Position numbers and translations under genes: made by a program. 32,795 bases of DNA, taken from Hydrogenophaga intermedia (GTDB lineage: Bacteria; Pseudomonadota; Gammaproteobacteria; Burkholderiales; Burkholderiaceae_C). This document shows positions 8,036-14,938 of this stretch, piece after piece. How positions within the stretch are numbered: the first letter of the stretch is position 1; each line of letters starts with the position of its first letter. Where the stretch lies: the NCBI GenBank assembly GCA_945890705.1, contig CAMDCY010000015.1, positions 1-32,795 of the forward strand, given 5' to 3'. Under the pieces are notes generated by a model. That model was not told the DNA's origin and did no database searches. It saw nothing but the letters and a program-made list of their open reading frames with translations.

Positions 8036-8649
8036 AACTCTTGATCCTCGACCGCGACGGCACGCTCAACCGACAGCGTGAGGACCATGTCGCTTCGCCC
8101 GACGAGTGGGAGCCCTTGCCCGGCGCCTTGGAAGCCGTGGCCCGTTTGAACCAAGCGGGTTGGCACGTGGTGTTGGCCACCAACCAATCCGGTTTGGGGC
8201 GCGGCATCTTTGACATGGCCGCGCTCAATGCGGTGCACGCCAAAATGCACCGGGCTTTGGCTGCAGCCGGCGCGCGCGTCGATGCGGTGTTTTTCTGTCC
8301 GCACGCGCCCGAAGATGGTTGCGATTGCCGCAAACCCGCACCGGGCTTGTTCCAGCAAATCGCCGAACACACCGGCGTGGATGCTGCTCACATCGTGGTG
8401 GCGGGACATGCTTTGCGCCATGCTCAAGCGGGTGCCGCGGTGGGGTGCACCACGCACATGCTGCTCAGCGGAGGATCGGCCGAATGGCGCGATCGTGTGA
8501 CCACACAAGGCACGGTGGTCCCCGAAGGCCTTTGGCCCGGCTTGCCCCGAGGCACCCGCGCACACACCGATTTGCCATCTTTCGTGACTTGGTTGCTCCA
8601 GCACGCCAGCGCGCCCGTGCACATGACTGAAAACCGAAAGATCCCCTGA
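8032..8649 (+). CDS. gmhB: GmhB-like D,D-heptose 1,7-bisphosphate 7-phosphatase with altered motif IV
   Basis: This 205-residue HAD-superfamily protein is of the histidinol-phosphatase/GmhB type, which removes the 7-phosphate in ADP-heptose synthesis for lipopolysaccharide. Seen directly are motif I LDRDGT with nucleophile Asp7 and acid/base Asp9, motif II LATNQSG, zinc-loop ligands Cys89, His91, Cys97 and Cys99, and motif III Lys101 in CRKPAPG. The odd point is motif IV. Family members read VGDxxxD, supplying a Mg2+-binding Asp (Asp136 in E. coli GmhB), but here the stretch is VAGHALRH (His126 and His130). Metal binding may therefore be changed or activity lost. The C-terminal 40 residues exceed the usual family end. 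It overlaps glyS by 4 bp, and plsC follows 3 bp on, so it is co-transcribed with envelope genes. Confidence 0.85.
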   Translation: MKLLILDRDGTLNRQREDHVASPDEWEPLPGALEAVARLNQAGWHVVLATNQSGLGRGIFDMAALNAVHAKMHRALAAAGARVDAVFFCPHAPEDGCDCRKPAPGLFQQIAEHTGVDAAHIVVAGHALRHAQAGAAVGCTTHMLLSGGSAEWRDRVTTQGTVVPEGLWPGLPRGTRAHTDLPSFVTWLLQHASAPVHMTENRKIP

Positions 8650-8652
8650 TCC

Positions 8653-9399
8653 ATGGCCATCTTGCGCTCACTGATACACATGCTCTTCATGGTCGTCACC
8701 GTGGTGCCTTGGGCGCTGACGGTGCTGATCGCCGCCCCCTTCATGAACAGCACGCAAATTTATTGGTTGTGTGTGGGCTGGCTCAAACTGGCCGTGGGCT
8801 CGGGCCGTTGGATGCTGGGCATCCGCAACGAGGTCATCGGTTGGGAGAACCTGCCTCTGGGTCAAACCGACGCGGCGATCTTGTTGGTCAAGCACCAGTC
8901 CACGTGGGAGACCTTTTCTATGCCGGCCTTGATGCCACACCCACTGGCCTATGTGTTCAAAAAAGAACTGCTCTATGTGCCTTTCTTCGGTTGGGCCATG
9001 GCCAAGATGGACATGATCCACATCGACCGCAGCCAGCGCGCGCAGGCTTTCAACAAGGTGGTCACGCAAGGCCAACGCCTGTTGGACCAAGGCACGTGGG
9101 TGATCATGTTCCCTGAAGGCACCCGCGTGGACCGCGGCGAGCAAGGTGTGTACAAAACCGGTGGTACCCGCTTGGCGATTGCCACGGGCGCTCCCGTCAT
9201 ACCAGTGGCGGTCAACTCGGCCACCTGCTGGCCACGCAAAGCCCTGATCAAACGCCCTGGCGTCGTGACCTTCTCGATCGGTCCGGCCATCCCCAGCCAA
9301 GGCCGCCAGCCCGAAGAAATGATGCGCGAAGTCGAAACCTGGATCGAAACAGAAATGCGCCGACTCGACCCGTCCGTTTACGCCACGGCGAAGGCCTGA
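8653..9399 (+). CDS. plsC: 1-acyl-sn-glycerol-3-phosphate acyltransferase
   Basis: PlsC acylates lysophosphatidic acid to phosphatidic acid at the inner membrane. The 248-residue protein has an N-terminal hydrophobic segment (about 8-32), then acyltransferase motif I KHQSTWE (His81 to Glu86, the HX4D position filled by Glu), motif II around HIDRS (123-127) and motif III FPEGTR (153-158). As far as I recall, the HX4E variant is common in betaproteobacterial members, so it is not taken as a defect. It starts 3 bp after gmhB and ends 4 bp before the YgjP-like gene, in the envelope gene run. Confidence 0.92.
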   Translation: MAILRSLIHMLFMVVTVVPWALTVLIAAPFMNSTQIYWLCVGWLKLAVGSGRWMLGIRNEVIGWENLPLGQTDAAILLVKHQSTWETFSMPALMPHPLAYVFKKELLYVPFFGWAMAKMDMIHIDRSQRAQAFNKVVTQGQRLLDQGTWVIMFPEGTRVDRGEQGVYKTGGTRLAIATGAPVIPVAVNSATCWPRKALIKRPGVVTFSIGPAIPSQGRQPEEMMREVETWIETEMRRLDPSVYATAKA

Positions 9400-9403
9400 G
9401 ACT

Positions 9404-10279
9404 ATGGGCGTGGGGCGTTTGGTGCAGATGGCGCTGGACTTGTGGGACAACACCAGCCCCGAGCCTGCCCCTGCACCAGCGCGCATCGATGGCCCCTTTG
9501 AGCCCGGTGCTTTGTTGAGCGACGTGGTCGAGGCCACAGTGTGGCAACACCCCCGCGCCAACCAGCGCGTGCGCTTGGAAACTTGTGTCGTGGCTTACGA
9601 ACTGCGCCGTGGCAAACGCCGCACCGTGGGCATGTCCATCACCCCCGAAGGCTTATCGGTGCGTGCCCCGCGCTGGACTCCCGTGAGTGAGGTCGAAGGG
9701 ATTCTGCGCAGCAAATCGGCTTGGTTGATCGAGAAATTGGCGCAGTCACGCCAGCGTGCCTTGGCCTTGACCCAAGCCCGGGTGCAGTGGCTCGACGGGG
9801 GTGCCTTCGATTATTTGGGGCAACGCGTGCGCATGCGCATCGACCCCACGCAAGCCGGCCCTTGTCACTTGGACCACACCGAGGCGGAGGGCCCGTGTTT
9901 GCGCTTGGGAGTGGCGCACACGGCCAGTGAGGAACAGATCCGCGACACCGTGCAGGCCTGGTTGATGCGACAAGCGCAGCAGGTGTTTGAGGCGCGCTTG
10001 ACGCACTTCGCGCCTCTCTTGGGGGTGCGTTGGACGCGTTTGCGTTTGTCCAGTGCAGGCACGCGTTGGGGCAGCGCCAGTGCCGATGGCACGATCCGCT
10101 TGAACTGGCGCTTGCTGCACCAAACCTTGGACATGGTGGACTACGTGGTCGTCCACGAGCTCAGCCATTTGCGACACATGGACCACAGCCCACAGTTTTG
10201 GGATGTGGTGGCCAGCATCCTGCCCGACCACGCCCAGCGCCGCCGCGCCCTCAACGAGGCCACGCCGCGCAGTGCCTGA
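9404..10279 (+). CDS. YgjP-like (DUF45) zinc-dependent metallopeptidase
   Basis: This 291-residue protein has a C-terminal YgjP/SprT-like zinc domain. The metal motif HELSHLRHMDH (His251, Glu252, His255, with the third ligand probably His261) is followed by the typical SPQFWDVVASILPDHAQRRR. The central region (RLSSAGTRWGSASADGTIRLNWRL in shape) is also family-like. It is longer than E. coli YgjP because of an N-terminal stretch of about 50 residues rich in Pro and Ala. ATG 9428 (MALDLWDN) is a possible later start; neither start has a clear ribosome-binding site. No signal peptide is seen. The substrate is unknown. It ends 9 bp from the convergent MBL gene. Confidence 0.87.
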   Translation: MGVGRLVQMALDLWDNTSPEPAPAPARIDGPFEPGALLSDVVEATVWQHPRANQRVRLETCVVAYELRRGKRRTVGMSITPEGLSVRAPRWTPVSEVEGILRSKSAWLIEKLAQSRQRALALTQARVQWLDGGAFDYLGQRVRMRIDPTQAGPCHLDHTEAEGPCLRLGVAHTASEEQIRDTVQAWLMRQAQQVFEARLTHFAPLLGVRWTRLRLSSAGTRWGSASADGTIRLNWRLLHQTLDMVDYVVVHELSHLRHMDHSPQFWDVVASILPDHAQRRRALNEATPRSA

Positions 10280-10288
10280 GCGGGGGCT

Positions 10289-11374
10289 TCAAACGGCCCG
10301 AAAACGCCACACCCCAGCGGCATCGCGCTCGCGCTGCACCGACCCGCGGTGCCACAAGGTGTTGAGGTGCGCGATGGCTTCGCCCATGGCAAAGGTCGTT
10401 TGGTGCACATCGAGTTTGCGTTGAAACAAGACCGGCACCGCATCGGCTGCGCTCATCGCCTGTGCTTGACAGGCTTGAAGTAACTCGGCCAAGCGATCGC
10501 GGTGGTGGTCGTGCAACTGCTTCAAACGCTCGTGCAAACCGACAAAGGGTTGGCCGTGGGAAGGTAAGACCACGGTGCTCTCGGGCAAGTCGGTGTAAGC
10601 GTCCAAGGACGTTAAAAACAAGCGCAAGGGGTCGCCATCGGGCTCACTCTCGTAGACGCTGACGTTGGTCGAGATGCGCGGCAAGACCATGTCGCCGCTG
10701 ATCAGCAGGTGGCGCTCGCTGTCGTAAAGGGCGATGTGCTCGGGCGCGTGGCCGTAGCCAGCCACGCAGCGCCAGTCGCGCCCGCCGATGTGCACCCGAT
10801 CGCCATCCAGAAGTCGGCGGTACTGACGCGGCACGGACGGCACCAAGTTGGGGTAGTAGTTCGCGCGACCGCGGATGGCGTTGAGCTGCTCGGGGTCGGT
10901 CATGCCGTGCGAAGCAAAGAAGTCGGCCATGCCATGTCGCCCGTCCATGGGGGCTTGTTGCGACAGTGTGCGCGCCGCGAGGTGATCGGTGGCGCTCATC
11001 CACAAGCGGCAGGTGTGCTCGGGCGTGGTCCAGCGTTGGCACAACCAGTCGGCCAAACCGATGTGATCGGGGTGCATGTGCGTGACGATGACGCGCACGA
11101 TGGGCAAGCCATCCAAGGCATGCTCAAAAATCCATTCCCATTGAGCGCGCGACTCGGGGCGGTCCACACCACAGTCCACCACAGTCCAACCCTCGGTGCC
11201 GTCCACCACATCGCGCAACAGCCACAGGTTGATGTGATTGAGCGCGAACGGCAGCCCCATGCGCACCCAGCGCAGCCCATCGGCCACGTCGATCAAAGAC
11301 TCGGCGTGTGGCAAGACGCTACCGAAGGGGTAGTGCAGGCGGGCTTCCAAGGTTGTTCGGTCGGTGCTGATCAT
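10289..11374 (-). CDS. Metallo-beta-lactamase-fold hydrolase
   Basis: This 361-residue MBL-fold protein has the zinc signature THMHPDHIG (His99, His101, Asp103, His104), a later GYGHAPEHIAL block that supplies another His, ISGDMVLP (metal-bridging Asp) and VVLPSHGQPF near residue 270. The C-terminal 70 residues look helical and winged, as in LACTB2-like and other long MBL hydrolases. The substrate is unknown. It shares only the fold-level signature with the MBL gene at 658-1584. It is convergent with the YgjP gene and divergent from the carbonic anhydrase gene, with 59 bp between starts. No Shine-Dalgarno sequence precedes its ATG, but a TAAAAT box lies 6 nt upstream. Confidence 0.87.
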   Translation of the reverse strand: MISTDRTTLEARLHYPFGSVLPHAESLIDVADGLRWVRMGLPFALNHINLWLLRDVVDGTEGWTVVDCGVDRPESRAQWEWIFEHALDGLPIVRVIVTHMHPDHIGLADWLCQRWTTPEHTCRLWMSATDHLAARTLSQQAPMDGRHGMADFFASHGMTDPEQLNAIRGRANYYPNLVPSVPRQYRRLLDGDRVHIGGRDWRCVAGYGHAPEHIALYDSERHLLISGDMVLPRISTNVSVYESEPDGDPLRLFLTSLDAYTDLPESTVVLPSHGQPFVGLHERLKQLHDHHRDRLAELLQACQAQAMSAADAVPVLFQRKLDVHQTTFAMGEAIAHLNTLWHRGSVQRERDAAGVWRFRAV

Positions 11375-11380
11375 GCATGC

Positions 11381-11386
11381 ATTTTA
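11381..11386 (-). promoter_or_regulatory. -10-like box TAAAAT before the MBL gene
   Basis: Read on the minus strand, TAAAAT matches the -10 consensus at 5 of 6 positions and is separated from the ATG by 6 nt, so the transcript would start on the start codon. No good -35 was found at 17-18 bp spacing. It shares a 59-bp gap with the opposing carbonic anhydrase promoter. Confidence 0.3.
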
Positions 11387-11421
11387 AAGAGGGAGAACCT
11401 GTGAAAAGGACATTGGCCCGG

Positions 11422-11427
11422 TAAGAT
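11422..11427 (+). promoter_or_regulatory. -10-like box TAAGAT before can
   Basis: TAAGAT (4 of 6 consensus positions) lies 6 nt before ATG 11434. The -35 position holds only CTGTGA, a poor match. It is reported because the same geometry recurs at four other starts in the window. Confidence 0.22.
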
Positions 11428-11433
11428 CGAGTG

Positions 11434-12090
11434 ATGATTTCTGAACTTCAAGACCTGTTCGAACACAACCGATCGTGGGCTGCACAAACCGTTCGAGAAA
11501 AACCCATGTTTTTCACCGACCTGTTGGCCCAACAAAACCCCCGCTACATGTGGATCGGTTGCTCCGACAGTCGCGTGCCCGCCAACCAAATCACCGGTTT
11601 GGCGCCCGGCGAGGTGTTTGTTCACCGCAACGTCGCCAACGTGGTGGTGCCCACCGACCTGAATTGCCTGTCCACCATCCAGTACGCGGTGGACATGCTC
11701 AAGGTGGAGCACCTGATGGTGGTGGGGCACTACGGCTGCGGCGGCGTGCAAGCTGCCTTGTCCAATCTGCGCGTTGGCTTGGCCGACAACTGGTTGCGCC
11801 ACATCAAAGACGTGCGCGACCGCCACGCCGCCCTGATCGAACGCACGCCGCCTGCGCAGCGCCTGGACGTGCTGTGCGAACTCAACGTGATCGAGCAGGT
11901 CATGAACGTGGCCCAAAGCACCGTGGTGCAAGACGCTTGGGCCCGAGGTCAAGACCTCACCTTGCACGGCTGGATTTACGGTTTGCGCGACGGCTTGCTC
12001 CAAGACCTGCGCATGACGGTGGACCGCCAAGTGGATTTGGACCATGTTTACGAACAAGCCATCCAGCGTGTGGATGTTTTATCTAGGTGA
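11434..12090 (+). CDS. can: Beta-class carbonic anhydrase
   Basis: This 218-residue enzyme interconverts CO2 and bicarbonate in the cytoplasm. The zinc ligands and catalytic dyad are all visible: Cys43, Asp45 and Arg47 in CSDSRVP, then His99 and Cys102 in GHYGCGG. These align one residue beyond the E. coli Can positions 42, 44, 46, 98 and 101. The start could also be GTG 11431, one codon earlier; ATG 11434 is preferred because it gives the usual MISELQDLFEHN start. The stop codon lies within the Shine-Dalgarno sequence of the following ligase gene, so the two are probably coupled. Confidence 0.96.
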   Translation: MISELQDLFEHNRSWAAQTVREKPMFFTDLLAQQNPRYMWIGCSDSRVPANQITGLAPGEVFVHRNVANVVVPTDLNCLSTIQYAVDMLKVEHLMVVGHYGCGGVQAALSNLRVGLADNWLRHIKDVRDRHAALIERTPPAQRLDVLCELNVIEQVMNVAQSTVVQDAWARGQDLTLHGWIYGLRDGLLQDLRMTVDRQVDLDHVYEQAIQRVDVLSR

Positions 12091-12094
12091 TCCC

Positions 12095-13477
12095 ATGAAT
12101 TTGCAAGGCCTGCTTTCCCTCGACGAGCTCCAAGGCCGTGTTTCGCGCGGTGAGATCGACACCGTGCTGGTGTGCTTCCCCGACATGCAAGGCCGCTTGG
12201 TGGGCAAGCGCCTGCACGCGCCGTTTTTTGTGGCCGAGGCGCACACCGGCATCGCCGCTTGTCACTACCTGTTGCACCTGGACTTGGCGATGGAAGTCGT
12301 GCAAGCCCCGGGCGCGGACGATTTCGCCAATGGCTGGGGCGATTTTGGTCTGGTGCCCGACATGGGCAGCTTGCGTGTCTTGTCGTGGATGCCGCGAACG
12401 GCTTTGGTGATCTGCGATTTGGTTCACCTCTCGGGGCCAGAGCAAGGTCAGCCAGTGGCGCACAGCCCGCGCCACTTACTCAAACGTCAGTTGCAGCGTT
12501 TGCAGGCCATGGGCTTGCAAGCCCAGTGCGCCACCGAGCTGGAGTTTTATGTGTTCTCTGGCGGTTATGCGCATTGGCACCAACAGCGCCACCGCGACCT
12601 GCGCACACACAACCACCTCAACGCCGACTACCAAATCTTCCAAACCCAGCTCGACGAGCCTTTGATGCAGCGCGTGCGCACCGAACTGTCGCGCTCGGGC
12701 GTATGGATCGAAGGCAGCATGGGCGAGTGCAGCCCCGGCCAGCAAGAGCTCAACCTGCGCTACACCGAGGCCTTGGCCTTGGCCGACGCCCATGCGTTGG
12801 CGAAGATGGCCATCAAAGACATGGCCCAAAGTATGGACCTGTCGGCCAGTTTTTTGGCCAAGTGGCACCCCGAGATGGCCGGCTCCAGCAGCCACATCCA
12901 CCTGTCGCTGTGGGACGAAAAAGCCGGAGAGCCGCGCTTTTTGGATCCGAAGGCCGAATACGGTATGGCCGATCTGATGCGCGCGTTTGTGGCCGGTTTG
13001 ATCGCCCACGGCGAAGCCACCACGCTGTTTTACTGCCCCTACGTTAACTCCTACAAACGGTTTTTGCCCGGCAGTTTCGCGCCCACCGCGCTGGTCTGGT
13101 CGGTGGACAACCGCAGCGCGGCCTTGCGCGTGTGCAGCCCAAAGAGCCGCGGCATCCGCATCGAGCAGCGCATCGGCGGTGCCGACCTTAACCCCTACGT
13201 GGCTGTGGCGGCCATGATCAGCGCGGGCTTGGCGGGGGTGGAGAAAAATTTGTCCTTGCCGGAGGCCGTGGTGGGCAACGCCTACCGCCAGGGTTTGCCG
13301 CAAATCCCACGCCGCATGGGGGACGCCATCGAGGCGGCCGAGGGCAGCGCTTGGTTGCGAGAAGCTTGGGGCGGTACGGTGGTCGACCACTGGGTGCAAG
13401 CAGCGCGCTGGGAGTTGGCGCAAAGCGAACAGGCCATCACCGACTGGGAAATCCAGCGGGGGTTTGAGCGCTGTTGA
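12095..13477 (+). CDS. Glutamine-synthetase-family ligase (gamma-glutamyl-amine synthetase type)
   Basis: This 460-residue protein is a complete member of the glutamine synthetase superfamily. Metal and substrate residues are present: Glu148 and Glu150 (ATELEFY), Glu211 and Glu218 (ECSPGQQEL), His267/His269 (GSSSHIHLSLW), Arg340 (NRSAALR), and Glu357/Arg359 (RIEQRIGGADLNPY). Sequence style and length resemble the PuuA/IpuC/GlnT branch, which joins glutamate to amines other than ammonia, rather than housekeeping GlnA. The adenylylation-tyrosine region of GlnA was not recognised. The amine substrate is unknown. The start is ATG 12095, with AGGTGA 4 nt upstream overlapping the can stop; an earlier in-frame ATG (12044) lies inside can. 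A hairpin and U run overlap its stop codon. Confidence 0.87.
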   Translation: MNLQGLLSLDELQGRVSRGEIDTVLVCFPDMQGRLVGKRLHAPFFVAEAHTGIAACHYLLHLDLAMEVVQAPGADDFANGWGDFGLVPDMGSLRVLSWMPRTALVICDLVHLSGPEQGQPVAHSPRHLLKRQLQRLQAMGLQAQCATELEFYVFSGGYAHWHQQRHRDLRTHNHLNADYQIFQTQLDEPLMQRVRTELSRSGVWIEGSMGECSPGQQELNLRYTEALALADAHALAKMAIKDMAQSMDLSASFLAKWHPEMAGSSSHIHLSLWDEKAGEPRFLDPKAEYGMADLMRAFVAGLIAHGEATTLFYCPYVNSYKRFLPGSFAPTALVWSVDNRSAALRVCSPKSRGIRIEQRIGGADLNPYVAVAAMISAGLAGVEKNLSLPEAVVGNAYRQGLPQIPRRMGDAIEAAEGSAWLREAWGGTVVDHWVQAARWELAQSEQAITDWEIQRGFERC

Positions 13478-13485
13478 GCGCTTTT
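13467..13485 (+). terminator. Candidate intrinsic terminator overlapping the ligase stop codon
   Basis: The palindromic word AGCGCT occurs twice, separated by gttg (67-72 and 77-82 of the 13400s), and is followed directly by TTT. The stop codon TGA sits in the loop and stem. The U tract is short, so termination may be partial. The T run merges into the -35 box of the trkA promoter. Confidence 0.4.
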
Positions 13486-13513
13486 GGACCCATCGGGCCA
13501 CTGCGGGGATAAT
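13484..13513 (+). promoter_or_regulatory. Promoter of the trkA operon, sigma70 type
   Basis: TTGGAC (13484-13489), an 18-bp spacer and GATAAT (13508-13513) make a good -35/-10 pair. The -10 box is 7 nt from the trkA ATG, so the predicted start of transcription is within a base of the start codon. No Shine-Dalgarno sequence precedes trkA, which fits a leaderless mRNA. Confidence 0.5.
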
Positions 13514-13520
13514 CCGGCAC

Positions 13521-14912
13521 ATGAACATCATCATCTTGGGCGCTGGCCGTGTGGGCGAGAGCGTGGCCGAAAGCCTGGTCTCGGAACAAAACGACATCAC
13601 CATCATCGATCAGGACCCGGCGCGCTTGCGCTTGCTCGAAGAGCGATTGGACTTGCGCGGGGTGGTGGGCAACGGCATTCAGCCCTCGGTGCTGCGCGAA
13701 GCGGGGGCCAAAGACGCCGACATGCTGATCGCCTGCGCCGCGGCCGATGAATCCAACCTCGTCGTGTGCAAGATCGCCCACGACATCTTCAACATCCCCG
13801 CCACCATCGCCCGTTTGCGCTCGCCCGAGTTCAACGAAGGTGACGAGTTGCTGGGCAAAAACGGCTTTGCGGTCGATCACGTGATTTGCCCCGAAGAGTC
13901 GGTCACGCGCTACATCCACCAACTCATCAGCTACCCCGAAGCCTTGCAGGTGCTGGAATTTGCCGGTGGTCGGGTCAGCCTGATCGCGGTGCGCGCGGCC
14001 AACGGCGGCGCCTTGGTGGGACGCACGATCGGTGAATTTCGCGATCGTTTGCCCCACGCTGAGATGCGCGTGGTGGCCTTGTACCGTTTGGACACCGAAA
14101 TGGACGCCACGCCCAACACCCGCATCTTGCCGGGTGACGAGGTGTTCGTCTTGGCCGACACCGACAAGATCCGATTGGTCTTGGCGGCCATCCACAACAT
14201 CGACAAACCGGTGCAGCGCGTCATGATCGCGGGCGGCGGCAAGGTGGGCTTGCGCTTGGCGCGCAGCTTGCAAGGTCAATGTGAGGTCAAGATCATCGAG
14301 CGAGACAAAAAGCGCTGCGAATACCTGGCCAGCCAACTGCCCTCGAGCATGCTCATCTTGCACGGCGACGGGGCCGACGAAGAACTGCTGCTGGAAGAAA
14401 ACGTGGGTGAAATGGACCTCTTCTTGGCGCTGACCAGCGACGACGAAGACAACATCATGTCTGCCATGTTGGCCAAGCGCTTGGGCGCCAACCGGGTGAT
14501 GTCGCTCATCAACCGCCGCGCCTATGCCGACATGATGCAAGGCAGCACCATCGACATCGCCATTTCGCCGGCACAAACCGTCATTGGCGAATTGCTGGCG
14601 CACCTGCGCCGCGGGGACGTGGCCGCGGTTCACAGCTTACGCCGTGGCGCATCCGAAGCGCTCGAAGGCATCGCGCGCGGCGACATCAAAACCTCGCGTT
14701 TGGTGGGTCGTCGCATCGAAGAGATCAAGTTGCCCGAAGGCGCACGCATTGGCGCGGTGGTTCGTGGTGAAGGTCGCAGCTCCGAGGTGCTCATGCCGCA
14801 CCACGACACGCTCATCCAAGCCGACGACCACATCATCATCTTCATACCGCACAAACGCTTGGTGCGTGAGGTGGAGCGGCTGTTCCAAGTGGGCGCGACC
14901 TTTTTCGGTTGA
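13521..14912 (+). CDS. trkA: Trk potassium uptake regulatory subunit TrkA
   Basis: TrkA is the cytoplasmic NAD(H)-binding RCK gating ring that controls the TrkH/TrkG K+ channel. The 463-residue protein has two tandem RCK_N/RCK_C units. The first Rossmann motif GAGRVG is at residues 7-12 with the acidic strand end IIDQD near 29. The second, GGGKVG, is at 238-243 with IIERD after it. The start is ATG 13521, giving the family start MNIIILGAGRVG; the open frame upstream to 13464 overlaps the ligase gene. trkH follows 26 bp later. The gene appears to have its own promoter. Confidence 0.96.
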   Translation: MNIIILGAGRVGESVAESLVSEQNDITIIDQDPARLRLLEERLDLRGVVGNGIQPSVLREAGAKDADMLIACAAADESNLVVCKIAHDIFNIPATIARLRSPEFNEGDELLGKNGFAVDHVICPEESVTRYIHQLISYPEALQVLEFAGGRVSLIAVRAANGGALVGRTIGEFRDRLPHAEMRVVALYRLDTEMDATPNTRILPGDEVFVLADTDKIRLVLAAIHNIDKPVQRVMIAGGGKVGLRLARSLQGQCEVKIIERDKKRCEYLASQLPSSMLILHGDGADEELLLEENVGEMDLFLALTSDDEDNIMSAMLAKRLGANRVMSLINRRAYADMMQGSTIDIAISPAQTVIGELLAHLRRGDVAAVHSLRRGASEALEGIARGDIKTSRLVGRRIEEIKLPEGARIGAVVRGEGRSSEVLMPHHDTLIQADDHIIIFIPHKRLVREVERLFQVGATFFG

Positions 14913-14938
14913 CCCGACCCATTCACAGGAAGCTGCGC

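Noticed and set aside
8893-8910. PlsC HX4D motif reads HX4E, possible loss of activity
   Set aside because: As far as I recall, KHQSTWE-type motifs are common in betaproteobacterial PlsC proteins; FPEGTR and the rest are intact.
14909-14911. TTG start for trkH overlapping the trkA stop
   Set aside because: GTG 14939 has a well-spaced AGGAAG, while TTG has none, and the extra residues are polar and not family-like.
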